Positions 1-11,344 of a stretch of DNA of 64,000 nt are shown here, in pieces. The notes beneath the pieces were generated by a model. That model searched no databases and was not told the origin of the DNA. It saw only the letters and a list, made by a program, of their open reading frames with translations. The position numbers and the translations under genes were made by a program. The DNA is from Erpobdella octoculata (Eukaryota > Annelida > Clitellata > Hirudinida > Erpobdellidae): NCBI GenBank assembly GCA_963978895.1, contig OZ022246.1, forward strand, positions 8,257,142 through 8,321,141, read 5' to 3'. Within the stretch, counting starts at the first letter, position 1, and every line of letters starts with the position of its first letter.

Positions 1-65
1 ATTTCACAGGACACAACCGAACCTAATTGTTCATCACCGAACTTCAAGGCGAAGTCCTGTGAAAT
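1..65. repeat. Short inverted repeat (hairpin) at the left edge
   Basis: Positions 1-12 (atttcacaggac) are the exact reverse complement of 54-65 (gtcctgtgaaat), giving a 12-bp perfect stem with a 41-nt loop. It is followed to about 125 by degenerate copies of tccggtaa. The element may continue left of the window, so its nature is unknown. Confidence 0.6.
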
Positions 66-125
66 CCGGTAAAATCCGGTGAGGTCCGGTAAGGTCAGAT
101 GCAATCCGGTAAGTTCTAGCGCAGT

Positions 126-1188
126 TCACAAAAGACATGCAAGATCCGGAAAGTGAAGGGAGATGTGTGGTTTATGGTTGAAATATAAGAAAAGAGAATA
201 TTGGTTGAGAAAAAAGTTTGTTTTCTGTTTTCAATAAAATTCTAAACAAAAAAGTTGAAAAATCTCAATTTATAGAAAGAAATACAAATTGATTTTCTCT
301 TCAATTTCCTTCTTTTATATTGGTTCCGTTTCAATTTTTTGCATGATAAAAAGTGAATTTATAATTCCAAATATAATTTTTTGTTTTTTAGATATAATAA
401 TATTCTTTTTTAATATTTGTATTATAAATTATTTTAATAAAGAAATTATTGAGCGATGATGAAATCCTAATCTTACACAAAAACAAAGAAATGCAAACGA
501 GACAGACTAGACTGATTTGATCCAAACAGAACAATATACAAATATACTTAAATGTCTTTCAATATCATCTATCTGACCGACTAGACGCGTATTTTTATTT
601 CTATTTTTTTCATTAAACAAAATAAAATAACTCCAAACAAAATAAATATAACTGATTTCACAATCTGAAATCAGGACGACGGAATTTTATTTATTATTTT
701 TTGGTTTTTGTTTTCTGTTTTTGAAAATGTGATCCCACGCATGATGTCTGCTGTGAATAACCGTGCGTAGGGTAGTGGAACATATGAATTTATTGTGCAA
801 ACTTATCGGATGCTGTGCGCCATATATATTGTGTAGAAGAAGAGAGTGTGTATGTACCATCTACAACATTGTCTCCCTCCCGATGCTCAAGACACGGAAC
901 TGCTATGACATGCGAGATAGCGAAAATAAGCATTGAAGATCAATTAGGTCTCGTTTTTCTTCAGTTCGCATCGAACGTTAGGAATGCTCTCTGTTTATAA
1001 TTCAATCTGAAAAGTGGAAACTTAATTGAAGCAAACACTTGCAATCATTATTAGAATTCTTCTTTGATGATTTTACACCGATGACGATTGCGAACAAGCT
1101 CGCATAAGTGGTTTGAGTGGTTTCAGTACGCGACTGGATGGCGCCGATCGCTCAAGAAAGAAATTAGCTATAAAACTTTTTTTTTCAG
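126..1188. other. Non-coding stretch upstream of the GPCR gene
   Basis: AT-rich sequence without a convincing open frame. At its right end a pyrimidine run closes with cag at 1186-1188, a good splice acceptor that would open the exon carrying the receptor start codon. This implies an upstream 5'UTR exon that I could not locate. Confidence 0.4.
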
Positions 1189-1200
1189 AACTTCTCTTAA

Positions 1201-1218
1201 ATGAATGAACCTAATTAA
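1201..1218 (+). promoter_or_regulatory. Upstream micro-ORF overlapping the GPCR start
   Basis: An ATG at 1201 opens a five-codon frame that ends in TAA at 1216-1218 and overlaps the main ATG at 1205 in another frame. If transcripts start upstream, ribosomes would meet this ATG first. Whether it lowers translation is inference. A further in-frame Met codon of the receptor lies at 1223. Confidence 0.4.
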
Positions 1219-2668
1219 AAAAATGACCTCAAATTCATACGAGTTTGTAACCATGACAACCACGACATCTCCATCAACAAAACGTTCAGATTATTCGTTC
1301 GTGTGGATGTACATCTCTCCATTCATCCTCGTCATCGGCGTCATTGGAAACACATTGACCCTTTCCGTCATGAGCAGGAGACTGCTGAAACACAGCACCA
1401 CCAGGATTTACTTGTCGGCAATGGCAGTAGCTGACAGTTGTGCCCTCTTCTGGAGGATTCTACCAGAGTGTATGAGGGCTACAAACATCTTCAATTTTTC
1501 TACTTTAAACGTGTGGACGTGCAGACTGGAACATTTCAGTTTCTACACTTCAAGCGATGCTGCTATTTGGTTCATGGTTTCATTCACGATCGATCGATTA
1601 GTTGCTGTTTGTTTTCCGTTGCAGAAGAAAAGGATTTGCAAGAAAAAATCCGCCAGAAGACTGACAGCATCGGTTCTCGTCGGTTCCATCTTCAAAAACA
1701 TTCACATCTTCTGGACCAGAGGTTTCAATCCTACCATCGCTTCCCAAAACGCAACAGTGACATACCAATACATTCAACCTGGACTATATACCGATACAAC
1801 TGAACAGCCTCAGACAACTTCGTCTAATTTCACATCATTTTCTGCTATCGTAAGGAGCAATAATGCCAAAAAGGTTTGTATGCGCTTGACTGAATATTCT
1901 TTCTTTGAAGAAACTGTCAGACCTCTGATCGCTTTTACGATCATCAGTGCATTGCCGACTATCATTTTAATTATTTGCAACATGCTAATTATAAGGGCGC
2001 TACTCAAAGTCTACAAATTTCGTAAAGATGCTGTCGAGAGTTATCGTAAAGACAGCTGCGATGGATTAATTGAAAACGCTGAACCTCAGCAGAGTCAGAA
2101 GCAGTTGGTTTTGCACTTCATGAAAATGCAGCATCTCAGTCCTGAGAGATCAACCATTGTGACGTCTGCAAGCCAGCGCAGCATGTCAAACGTTTCCGCT
2201 TCGCAAACAACATCAGTAAGTGGTATGAACAGCATGAACAGCGACAAAACGGTGTTCACGCATGCTTCCTTCATGTGCATAGCCGTCTCTGTGGCATTCC
2301 TCGTTTGCGTGGCGCCGAGCATCATTCTCACAATCGGACGCAAATCGTGGCAGCATCACAGATCTTACAACATCATCAAAACCATCAACAACCAGCTGGC
2401 TTGCATCAACCATGCAGCTAATTTCTTCCTCTACTGCATAACCGGACAGCGCTTTAGATGTGAATTACTCTACATGTTAAGGTTAAGGACACCTCCCAGG
2501 AGTTACTATGACGACCCGAAACGCCGATTCAACCATTCGCCCAGTTTATGGACGGCTGAACAAAACACTCGCAAAACTACTTCGACCAAAATTTCTTACA
2601 TGTCGAATACATTGAGGCCTTCCTCGTTAAGCCATCAGGGGACTTCAAAAATGTCTCCAAATCTTTAA
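1205..2668 (+). CDS. Class A (rhodopsin-like) G-protein-coupled receptor, probably for a neuropeptide
   Basis: The 487-residue protein has the seven-helix layout of a rhodopsin-class receptor. TM1 (about 31-56) carries GNTLTL. TM2 (about 68-90) carries the LSAMAVAD motif. Cys106 starts TM3 and pairs in the family with Cys215 of the second extracellular loop. The TM3 end has DRL (130-132) in place of DRY. TM5 spans about 228-255 and TM6 about 345-368, and TM7 ends NHAANFFLYC, a variant of NPxxY seen in invertebrate peptide receptors. NFT near 198 is a possible glycosylation site. The third intracellular loop is long (about 256-340) and Ser-rich. The coding region is one uninterrupted exon; a splice acceptor at 1186-1188 suggests a 5'UTR intron. 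The ligand cannot be read from the sequence; FMRFamide/myosuppressin-type receptors are the nearest style. TM4 looks weak and partly charged. Confidence 0.85.
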   Translation: MNLIKKMTSNSYEFVTMTTTTSPSTKRSDYSFVWMYISPFILVIGVIGNTLTLSVMSRRLLKHSTTRIYLSAMAVADSCALFWRILPECMRATNIFNFSTLNVWTCRLEHFSFYTSSDAAIWFMVSFTIDRLVAVCFPLQKKRICKKKSARRLTASVLVGSIFKNIHIFWTRGFNPTIASQNATVTYQYIQPGLYTDTTEQPQTTSSNFTSFSAIVRSNNAKKVCMRLTEYSFFEETVRPLIAFTIISALPTIILIICNMLIIRALLKVYKFRKDAVESYRKDSCDGLIENAEPQQSQKQLVLHFMKMQHLSPERSTIVTSASQRSMSNVSASQTTSVSGMNSMNSDKTVFTHASFMCIAVSVAFLVCVAPSIILTIGRKSWQHHRSYNIIKTINNQLACINHAANFFLYCITGQRFRCELLYMLRLRTPPRSYYDDPKRRFNHSPSLWTAEQNTRKTTSTKISYMSNTLRPSSLSHQGTSKMSPNL

Positions 2669-2734
2669 CCACGTTTTAACAAAAAGGTTAATGAGGTCAA
2701 ATAATTTAATGAATTTATGTGATTCGATGTGATT

Positions 2735-2925
<191 letters not shown>

Positions 2926-3719
2926 ACGTGGATGTGCTTTAACGCACGTGATGGAACTTTCCAGCAAATATATTACCCGTTTATCGCATGAATGAGGAAG
3001 CCGAGAGAAAATAACGGAAAAATTAATTCTATAAATTGTTCATATTTATTCCAACATTTAAATCTCATCAAGCACAAACGATCGTCAAAATGATCGAACA
3101 TGAATGGTTGGTTGGTCCCGTGTACAATTCGATGATACGAATTCTGACGTTGTCTTGGAAACACCGATAAAACACTTCTTCAAAACAACAGAGCGCTCAA
3201 TCTCCTATTTATGAGCCAGGAATATTTTATTTAGCGATCCCGACTGAAGCTCTCCAGTTTTTCTTTCTTTCAGCACAAAACTAATTGACGTGTTGGCGTT
3301 CTTATCATGTGCAAACTAGCCAGTTGTATATTGCCAGATAATTTTAATAAATGACCGACAGTTGTTGCAATCTGACAACCCGTCAGTTGCTCGATTTGTT
3401 TAAAGGTTTTCGTTAAGAAATATTGCAAGATTATTATTTGGTCTTGAAAGTATTTATTATTCCATTATATATACTTGACCTCATATCTGGGCTTTAAAAG
3501 TATTTATTATTCATACATGACCTCATGAAGCGCATAATTCTGTTGAACTGTTGAGCTCTCTTTCTCTGCCTTTGAATCTTTTAGTTCAGAAGAAAAAAAC
3601 CATCCTTGTTAAATAATTCAGCGTTTATTTTTAAAGTAGAAAGGTTTGTGATGATTCAACAAACGGAATACAAAAATATACCCGACAGACCTTTGGAATT
3701 GTCGTAAAGTGTTTATTGT
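2926..3719. other. Intergenic sequence, no gene seen
   Basis: Mixed AT-rich sequence downstream of the receptor gene, probably partly its 3'UTR. Two imperfect repeats of a 'tatttattattc...tgacctcat' motif occur near 3440-3525. Nothing coding is recognisable. Confidence 0.4.
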
Positions 3720-3965
3720 TATCATCAACATCATTATCATCAACATCGTCATCATCAACATCGTCATAGTCGTGATGATGATGATGATGATGATGGTGAT
3801 GGTGATGGTGATGGTGATGGTGATGGTGATGAGGTGATGGTGATGATGGTGATGGTGATGATGGTGATGGTGATGGTGATGGTGATGATGATGATGATGA
3901 TGATGATGACGATGATGATGATGATAATGATAATGGGGATGGTCCCGATATTGCTGATGATGATC
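3720..3965. repeat. Compound (ATC/GAT)n and (GGTGAT)n microsatellite
   Basis: Begins with atcatcaacatc units, switches to GAT runs, then to a GGTGAT hexamer array (about 3795-3890), then back to GAT. Confidence 0.9.
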
Positions 3966-4393
3966 AAGATCAATTAATAGACTGTGTGCAAAGTTTATGC
4001 ACTTCAGTGGTTGACAGATTCAGACATATATTAATTACACTTGCCAACTATCGTTATTGTTAGAACCAACGAAGAAATTTAGCATATTTAGCATATTTAG
4101 CATGTGATGGTCACGATTTTTCAAGCAAGTGTGACTTTTCAATTCATAAGGAACAAGAAATAAAATTAAATACAATTTAAAAAATCACATGCACTAAAAA
4201 ACGAAATATTTTTTATTCTATTCAATTATATTTCTTAAATAGTTTGACGAAATATAAAAGTGTGGAATGTTTATTTTCTACAAACTCTGTCAATCATAGA
4301 ACATATGAAATGAGCGTCCCACGAGTTTATAATTTGTCAAACTATTTGAGATATAATAGGTTAACCCAAAACAATTATTTCTTTCTTAGTGCA
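3966..4393. other. Intergenic sequence, no gene seen
   Basis: AT-rich. The only structure is a short triplication of 'agcatattt' near 4081-4103. Confidence 0.4.
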
Positions 4394-5990
4394 TCTCTAT
4401 ATATAAAAGAACATGTCCTGACTGACTGACAGATGACTGACTGATAATCAACGCCGAGCTCAAACGCCTCATCCTAGGAACGTGAAATTTGGAACTTATA
4501 TTACTTTTATAGCGTAAACATCCGCTAAGAAAGGATTTTTGAAAATTTTGCTCCTGAGGGGAAAAAACTGGAAAACAAACTTTTTTCTAAAACATTGTAT
4601 ATCTCAAAAACCAAAAATGAGGAGATTTTGAAATTTGGTATATAGATTTTTCTTGAAAAATAAAAAGATACGTGTTTCACCATTTTTTGAAAATTCGGTT
4701 TCCCGGACCTCAAATGTGGGTTGGAAAATTGGGTTATTTGGTTTTTAAAGTAGCTTCTACTCAAAAACTGTTAATGCTACAAGAGTAAAAATTAGTATTT
4801 AGTTTCTACTCCAAAAATAATGAAATACGTGTTTAAGCATTTTTTGAAAATTTGATTTCCAGGACTTCAAATGTGGGGTGGAAAATAGGGTTATTTGTTT
4901 TTTAAAGTAACTGCTACTCAAAAACTGTAAATACCACAGATTTAAAAATTAGTATTTAGTTTCTATTCTAAAAATAAAGATATACGTGTTTCACCATTTT
5001 TTTATAAATTTGGTTTCCAGGACCTTAAATTTGGGCTGGACAATAAGATTACTTGGTTTTTAAAGTAACTGATACTCAAAAACTGTAAATGCTACAAAAA
5101 TAAAAATTAGTATTTAGTTTCTACTCTAAAAATAATGATATACGTGTTTCACTATTTTTTGAAAATTTGGTTTTCAGGACCTCAAATGTGGGGTGGAAAA
5201 TTGGGTTACTTGGTGTTTAAAGTAACTGCTACTCAAAAACTGTAAATGCTACAAAAGTAAAAATTAGTATTTAGTTTCTACTCTAAAAATAAAGATATAT
5301 GAAATTTTGGTTTTCATGATCTCAAATGTGGGGTGGAAAAAGGTTTCTTTGGTTTTTAAAGTAACTGCTACTCAAAAACTGTGAATGCTACAGATGTCAA
5401 AATTAGTATTTAGTATTTACTCAAAAAATAATGATATAAGTGTTTCAACATTTTTTAAAAATTTGGTTTCCAGGACCTCAAATGTGGGGTGGAAATAAGG
5501 GTTATTTGATTTCAAAATAACTGCTACTCAAGAACTGTAAGTGCTACAAATGTAAAAATTAGTATTTTGAAGTTTTGTGCCGGTTAAAAGTAGCTAAGTC
5601 CAGTTTATCACTGGTTGGGCCAAGCCGTTGTTTTAGAGTCTTCACACGGGCCAGGCCAAACCTTAAATCAAAGTGGGACGGGCCGAGGTTTTTCACCAAG
5701 TATATAGATATTTTAGTGATTTTAGGGTCTTCAGTTGGGCCGGGCCAAACCTGAAGTCAAGGTGGGACGGGCCGAAGTTTTTCATCAAATATATAGAACT
5801 TCTAGGCCTGTAAGAATGGGCCGGGCCTAATTCAAACGGGCTGTTCCGGGCCAGGAGTTTAGGTTTTTAAAACGGGCTGGGCTAAGTTGTCGACGGGCCG
5901 AGCCGAGACCTAAAAAATTGATCTCTACTATGGATGCACGGTTCAAACTCTCTAATTTCATGCGAGCGAAGCCGCTACGGGCACTGCTAG
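4394..5990 (+). mobile_element. Helitron-like non-autonomous element HEL-B, copy 1
   Basis: Starts with TCTCTATATATAAAAG preceded by A, and ends with a small hairpin (GCGaGC-GAA-GCCGC at about 5962-5975), 11 nt and CTAG, followed by T. Together these are the diagnostic marks of Helitrons: 5' TC, 3' hairpin plus CTRR, insertion between A and T, no terminal inverted repeats. The 5' part holds a gactgact run. The middle is a 157-bp tandem array. The 3' part is GC-rich with gggccgggcc-type motifs. Copies in this window are at 13538-14870 (inverted) and 23815-24547. It encodes no protein. The class is inferred from ends only. Confidence 0.6.
4700..5570 (+). repeat. 157-bp tandem repeat array inside HEL-B copy 1
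   Basis: The landmark 'caaatgtggg' recurs at 4711, 4868, 5026 (diverged), 5183, 5323 and 5479, giving spacings of 157, 158, 157, 140 and 156 bp. Each unit also holds 'actgctactcaaaaactg' and 'aaaattagtatttagt'. The fifth unit is about 17 bp shorter. Confidence 0.9.
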
Positions 5991-6905
5991 TTTAGAAATA
6001 AAACTATGCTTTAAAAATAATTTATGTATATGTATATACACTTTTTAGTCTTTCAGCAAATTTTCTTATCAGTTCCACTTTAAAAAATATGGCTGAAGCT
6101 GAGCTTACACAACCAACTTTGATCGGCAGCAAAAGGCTAGCCAAATTCCGGCGAATAATTGACGGGAAATTGAGTTCACAAGACTTCACCGAGAGCCACG
6201 TCCGCCACTTCTTTACTTCATTTATTCAGGTTCGGCAATTGCGGGGGGTGGGGGGAACAAATCTCCACTAATTTGGTTGAGGGGATAGCATAGGCATTGT
6301 CCTCCAGACTAATAGCTCAAAAAACTTAAAAATTCACAGCCAAAAAATAATTAATCTAATAAACTAATAACACAAAAACATGACTCATGAAAGAATGAAC
6401 ACAACTGCAATTTGTTAAGTCCATCAGAACATCTTGGATGACCTTGACCTAGACTGATTGGTGGCAGAATTCGTCATTCCATTCAAATAATTAGAAAGCG
6501 TGTTTGGATATGATGCTTTTAAATGAATGTCACACTTTGTTAATTGTTTCTGTTTTTATCTTTTGTTCCTCTCTCTTTTCTCGTTTTCTCTCTTATCCTC
6601 TCTTTCTTCTCTTTATCTCTCTCGCATCAAGGTTTGTAAAAAAAACTAGCTTACAAAGTCTTGGTTTTAAATTGTTTGTATAAACAGGAAGAAAAAAGAG
6701 TAAAGCAATTGGAAAAAAAGTTTGCCTTTCTACAAAAACACCTGCCGGTGGTGTCCATGGTGGGAAACATGGTTTTTTATTTTAAAAATAATCTAAAACT
6801 CACCTACGACAACGTAAACTTCAGAAAATTTTCCTGTGGTAATAGCCCAGGGTCCCCGCGTAAGAAGAGAGCAAGAAAAGGCAGAAAATGGTCTCCCTAT
6901 TATTT
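5991..6905. other. Intergenic sequence with one unsupported small ORF
   Basis: A 47-codon stretch starting at ATG 6089 and running to 6229 looks protein-like (Lys/Arg and acidic rich, few stops nearby) and ends CAG/GTTCGG, a poor donor. No following exon was found, so I do not call it a gene. Around 6570-6620 there is a pyrimidine-rich ctctctttt tract. Confidence 0.3.
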
Positions 6906-7090
6906 AAGATAAGTCGCCACCCCTGCATTTATTTACGCCCAACATAAACGTCATACAAGCAATAATATGCGCCCCATGGGTTATATAAAAAAAACTTAAA
7001 CGTAGTTTATTTTTGATCATCAAATTAGATATCATCATCGAAACTAAAACGTGTGCACAATTTCAACTCAGTCTGAAAACGGGAAGTAAA
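6906..7090 (-). repeat. Dispersed repeat E, copy 1 (inverted)
   Basis: On the minus strand it reads acttcccgttttcagactga, then aatttgatgatcaaa, then gggcgtaaataaatg. The same three landmarks in the same order occur on the plus strand at 18515-18710. Shorter relatives of the first landmark are at 42640-42680. The two copies are about 11.5 kb apart in opposite orientation. Class unknown. Confidence 0.65.
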
Positions 7091-7735
7091 TGAAAAATCT
7101 TAATCTAATACCAGATTAACAGTAATCTTCAGTGGTCTTGAAGTTCAGTTCAACATAACGCCACCTAAATCATACGCAGTTTCATTATCATTATTAACAG
7201 GTAACACAATTCATGTAGAAGTTAAGTAAAAGTGGCCTGTTTATTTATACGGCTGACAGTAAACACGTCTTGGTGTAGGAATTATGATGGAAACAAATTT
7301 GGAGCTTGAAATTAACATCAACTCCAATTCACAGTAACCATAATAGAAATAATAAAATTAATAATTAATGTGTGGAAGTATTAAAATATGCAACTTGGTT
7401 TGTAAGTGTAAAAGAATCTAAATGTATGTGGATTTGTTTGTGCTGGACGTGTTCGTGAAATGTTACAATACAGGGGCAGCAGATGAGGGTGGTCTGATAG
7501 GGTAGGGTAGGGTGGTCAGTGAGGTGGCGTTTAAATAGCACTCCATCAACTCCATTTCTCAGTAAACCTCATAGAAATAATAGTACCACCAACTCTACAT
7601 CACAATAACTATAATAAAAATATTAATACCACGAACTCCACATCTCAATAACTATTATAGTAATATTAATGCCATCAACTTCACATTAAAATATTAATTA
7701 TTTATGTTATTTTATTTATTCCTAACTAGCGGGGT
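7091..7735. other. Intergenic sequence, no gene seen
   Basis: AT-rich. A gggtagggtagggtgg run is at about 7499-7515. From 7540 to 7690 there are three diverged copies of a unit containing 'accatcaactccacatctcaataactat'-like text, a low-order tandem repeat. Confidence 0.35.
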
Positions 7736-8200
7736 TACCCGGCGTTGCCCGGGGTTTAGAGGTTTTTCTAATGTTTGTCCCTCTCGCTCCCGCTTCCTTC
7801 TCCACTTTCCCGTTTTCGTCGCGTTCCCGGTCGCTTTTCCGCTCTCGGTCGTTTTCCAGCTCCCGGTCGCTTTCCCGCTCAGAAGTTTTGTTATCGATTT
7901 TCTCTCTTGCTCGCGTTTCCTTCCAAGCTTGCTCTCCCGATTCCAGTCGCTTTCCGCGTTCCCGGTCGCTTTCCGCGTTCCCGGTCGCTTTCCCGTTCCC
8001 GGTCGCTTTCCCGTTCCCGGTCGCTTTCCCGTTCCCGGTCGCTTTCCCGTTCCCGGTCGCTTTCCCGTTCCCGCTCACGCTTGCTCTCCCGTTCCCGGTC
8101 ATGCTTGCTCTCCCATTCCCGGTCACGGTTGCTCTCCCGTTCCCGTCCCCGTTCACGATCATTTTCTCTTTTCCATTCTTTCATAACTTCTGTTACTGTG
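7736..8200 (-). mobile_element. Helitron-like element HEL-A, copy 1 (minus strand)
   Basis: Read on the minus strand, it ends CCCGG-GCAACG-CCGGG (5-bp stem), 8 nt, then CTAG at 7739-7736, followed by T. The body is an 18-bp GC-rich minisatellite (cgggaacgggaaagcgac), with at least five near-perfect units at about 7960-8070. It also carries a block at 7880-7945 (minus: ctggaatcgggagagcaagc) that recurs at 45345-45365. The array stands out as GC-rich in an AT-rich region. The Arg/Glu/Ser-repeat ORFs in it are not genes. The 5' end is not definable here. Confidence 0.6.
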
Positions 8201-8306
8201 TTCGAATAAAGTTAGAAAAATAAGCTTTAGCTCAATAAAGTTGAATTTCTGAATGAAAAGACAAATTGTAAAATTTCTCCCTTCTATATCCGTCTTGGTG
8301 CATTCT

Positions 8307-8307
8307 A

Positions 8308-8379
<72 letters not shown>

Positions 8380-8380
8380 T
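8307..8380. repeat. (TTA)n microsatellite
   Basis: About 24 uninterrupted ATT units. Confidence 0.95.
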
Positions 8381-9007
8381 AATTACAGAAATAAAATCAT
8401 TTAATTTTAATAACCTGAAAAACATGGGGCAAATTCTCTTTCTGCAGCTATCATTTTATCAAACGCAGCTCGTGCTTGATCTGCAGTCAGACGTCTGTTG
8501 AATTCCCTTGATGGAAATAAACACAAAATTCTATATTTAGACCGACGAACCAAATAAAAAGATTGAAACATCTACACAACAATAAAGTTATTTGAAATCT
8601 AACATGATACTTTCAATGGAGCGAGGTTTAATAAAAATTGAAATCGGATGAACGCCTGCCAGCTGTAGACGCCTGATGGCAGCACCACTGACGTCTAACA
8701 AACAGTGTTTTCCCTGAATGTAGATTCGAAATAATAATTACCAATTATTTTTAACAAGATTACAAATTAACCAGGTAGAGTAAAAACGAGATTTATTATT
8801 CGTTTTTGATTATTTTTTCCAGAAAGTTTTCAAAATTCAATAGAATGAGGAGTGATCCTATATTTCAAATTTCATCTCGATTGGATGACTGGAAGTTAGT
8901 TAAATTTCACTTTCAATGCTTGCCAACATTCAAACAAACAATCAAGCAAGACCGGCAGAGAAGTTAATATAAGGGACTTAAAAATAAATTATATATATAT
9001 ATATATA
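8381..9007. other. Intergenic sequence, no gene seen
   Basis: AT-rich with no sustained ORF. The phrase 'atttcatctcgattggatgactggaag' near 8871 resembles 5' segments of Helitron-type repeats, but no ends were found. A short (TA)n run (8990-9007) precedes the next repeat. Confidence 0.35.
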
Positions 9008-9385
9008 CTAGCAGGGGTACAGGCCAAGTCGTCGCGAAAGCCATTTCGTCGCCGTGAGCATTTTCGTCGCGAAGTTGCGACGAAAACGCCAACTCTGCGA
9101 CGAATCGGCCCGAAGCGCGACGAAATCGCCTACTTTCGCGGCCAATAGCCTCATGGTCGTGAGGGGTAAAATCCCGTTGCTCAGAAGCAACTAGAGCTAC
9201 CCCACCACACGAAGCCACCTGCCTGGCGAATGCAGTTAGAGACCAGCATTAAGCAACACCACCCGGATACATGTATCACAGACAGGCAGATCTACTGCCT
9301 ATACAACGACTTCTTGTTGTCTCTGTGTTATACTTATACAGAACCGTGATATCAGTCTGCGGTGTGGGATTGAATTGAAGTCGTT
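9008..9385 (-). repeat. Dispersed repeat C, copy 1
   Basis: Inverted partner of 13155-13541. Shared landmarks are cgtcgcgaaagcc, ggccaatagcctcatgg, gagctaccccaacac-like, acatgtatcacag and actgatatcacggttctg (in the order and strand expected). On the minus strand it ends CTAG followed by T, like HEL-A and HEL-B, so it may be another Helitron-like family. It is GC-richer than its surroundings. No coding capacity. Confidence 0.65.
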
Positions 9386-9731
9386 CCGGTGTAGTCGCTA
9401 GGGGAGATTTTTATTGATAGTTACCTGCCGCTATAACTTGAAAAGTAACAAATTATAGATACAACGGCTTAGTCGATCCGTTTTACAAGATATCACACGG
9501 TGTCGAGTTGAGCTATATTAGACTGCTATATTACAGAATGTTTTGAACAAATAAATAATAACGTGGTTTGTTCAAAACTCAGATGCTCAAAATTTTTCCT
9601 AAACGTTGGGTGGGAATGCTTCAAAGTCAACAGAACCTAATTAACATGAACAATTAAAACGTCATTTTTATTTATTTATTTTATTGCTATACTTTAATAA
9701 ATCAGTTAATTGTTTATGCAATTGAGGAGAA
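9386..9731. other. Intergenic sequence, no gene seen
   Basis: AT-rich spacer between repeat C and the MULE remnant. Nothing recognised. Confidence 0.4.
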
Positions 9732-10441
9732 TTAATATTTTTTTTTATTAAAATTGTTCCACAATTTAGTAAGCTCTCTTTCAAATTCTACAGTATCTTT
9801 TCGTTTAACTCTTTGAGTTTGATTCAGGCTTACAAACTGTTCTTGGATCATTATCATCCGTGCTTCTTTTTCAAGCACGGAGCAAAGAGCGTAGAGGTTG
9901 GTGTTGTGGTTTGCCAGTTGTTTGAGACCATTGTTCCACCCTTCAAGGTCATTGTTGGTTCTAATTTTCACTTGAAAAGAGCACCAGGTAGAAATGGGAT
10001 AGAACCCAGCCAGCCACGTATTGTGAAAATATTTCATAAACAGCTAAGAAAATGAAATTACTTGAGTTAAAATCACCAGCAATGAAAATTTATAATATTT
10101 ATTAGTACTTACTTTAACTTTTGAACAAACCACGCTTTTATTTATTTGCTCAAATACGATCGGTATTTGATCGACGGGCATGTAGGCCAAAGCCATGATT
10201 TGTTTCCCAAGATCATATGCTGCCTGTTTTGCCTCATATTGAGATTTCAATCCGTATTTCTGTTTAAAAAAATAAAATTATTTCGACGTTCAGCCAATAT
10301 AGATCAAATAAATCACTTTTAACTTCGTAAAACCTACACTTAAATGACGAATAATTGCTTGATTGAAATGAAACAAGCAGCCGTTTATACAAACAGCGGG
10401 AAACACCGCTTTTGCTCCCTTCCAAATTGCTTTTTCATAGT
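9732..10441 (-). CDS. MULE (Mutator-like) transposase, 3' exons of a spliced gene
   Basis: Three minus-strand exons join without a frame break: 10441-10338, 10259-10113 and 10043-9732 (TAG/TAA-type stop at the end). The donors read gtaggt and gtaagt, and the acceptors read tttaaacag and ttttcttag. The joined protein has the MULE core signature. The first exon has FPAVCINGCLFHFNQAI (family pattern: FP, then GC.FH, then QA). The second has LGKQIMALAYMPVDQI. The third has RTNNDLEGWNNGLK (family pattern RTNN..EGWH..L, with the usual His replaced by Asn). The N-terminal catalytic part is not clear; a fragment VHKNKEKSFDEVF lies upstream at about 10540-10490 but does not splice cleanly. It could be an old transposon gene or a domesticated copy. 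Splice sites and frame look well kept. Confidence 0.65.
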
Positions 10442-10748
10442 CTAATATAAATTATCCAAAAAACAAATTCAACAAACCATTGTACTTCTTAGAAAGGAAA
10501 ACTTCGTCAAACGATTTTTCCTTGTTTTTATGAACTAAAACATTTTTGAAAATTAACCAGTGTTTTATATAAAAAAAACCACTATTTAACATATCTCAAT
10601 AATACACACCTTCAGTTTCTTCTTTAAGAATGCATGAAACACACACATATTGCAATTGCGAATTACCTATGATAAAGTTTTTCAAAGTAAATGTAATGAA
10701 CCAGTTGTTAAAATGCGACAAAAAAAAACAAATTAAATAAAAATAAAC

Positions 10749-10884
10749 CTTTAATTGCTAATCTGTATTGCTTAATGGTTATCTCTTTCTGACATTTTTG
10801 GTGGGTCCACTCCTGGTATCTGTCGCATGAAATAGCACTGTCGCTATCCTTGACAATTTTCTTACACGGGACACACAACGACAT
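10749..10884 (-). pseudogene. PHD-finger-like first exon, possibly the 5' end of the MULE gene
   Basis: From ATG 10884 the minus strand encodes 45 residues: CVPCKK, then AISCD, then WTHQKC. This is a PHD zinc-finger spacing (C-x2-C ... C-D-x-x-x-x-W-x-H-x2-C) in which one zinc cysteine has become Tyr. The exon ends at a possible GT donor (10748-10747). PHD plus MULE would be a sensible transposase architecture, but the linking exons are not established, so the connection is inference. Confidence 0.4.
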
Positions 10885-11344
10885 TGTTAAAGTCAATATC
10901 TAGCTAACAGCTCAGACAGTTATCGAATAAATAACAAATTCCAAGATAACGAATAACAAAGTGAATCAATTCGCCAAGTCTAAATAGCCGTGTTTAACTT
11001 GTTCTTTGGTACATTTATGTAATTGACGTTATTGACGTGAAGGCGGTGCCTATCAAACTTGACAGCCAATGTTTTATGACGGCCAAAGATGTATTAATTG
11101 CTCTAAAAGAATTGGCGAATAGGTAACGGAGACGGTTCATTGACAACCTAAGTTAATATTCGTTTATTTATATGCCCATCAAACCTTGACTAGATGTTTA
11201 CCCGGTTATTTAACTGTGCCGATGTATTAAAGATTCGAAATGCAATCAACTCAACTTGTGTAAGCCAAAATAGTTTTACTTATTTCAATGAAAGTTATAA
11301 AAATTAAAAAAATCCAGATTCACAAAATAATAATTTAAAACATT
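10885..11344. other. Intergenic sequence, no gene seen
   Basis: Upstream side of the minus-strand PHD-like exon. No ORF, repeat or RNA gene recognised. Confidence 0.35.

Noticed and set aside
815..1000. 61-codon frame upstream of the GPCR
   Set aside because: No ATG start in the frame, no domain and ordinary length for chance.
6089..6271. Possible first exon with a 47-residue hydrophilic peptide
   Set aside because: Weak donor, no downstream exon and no recognised domain. Kept only as a remark on the region.
7704..8223. Overlapping Arg/Glu/Ser- and Pro/Phe-rich ORFs on both strands (also at 14.9, 15.3, 41.1, 45.3 and 49.6 kb)
   Set aside because: The 18-bp GC-rich minisatellite of HEL-A is a multiple of three and stop-free in several frames. 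The frames differ between copies and show no conserved protein.
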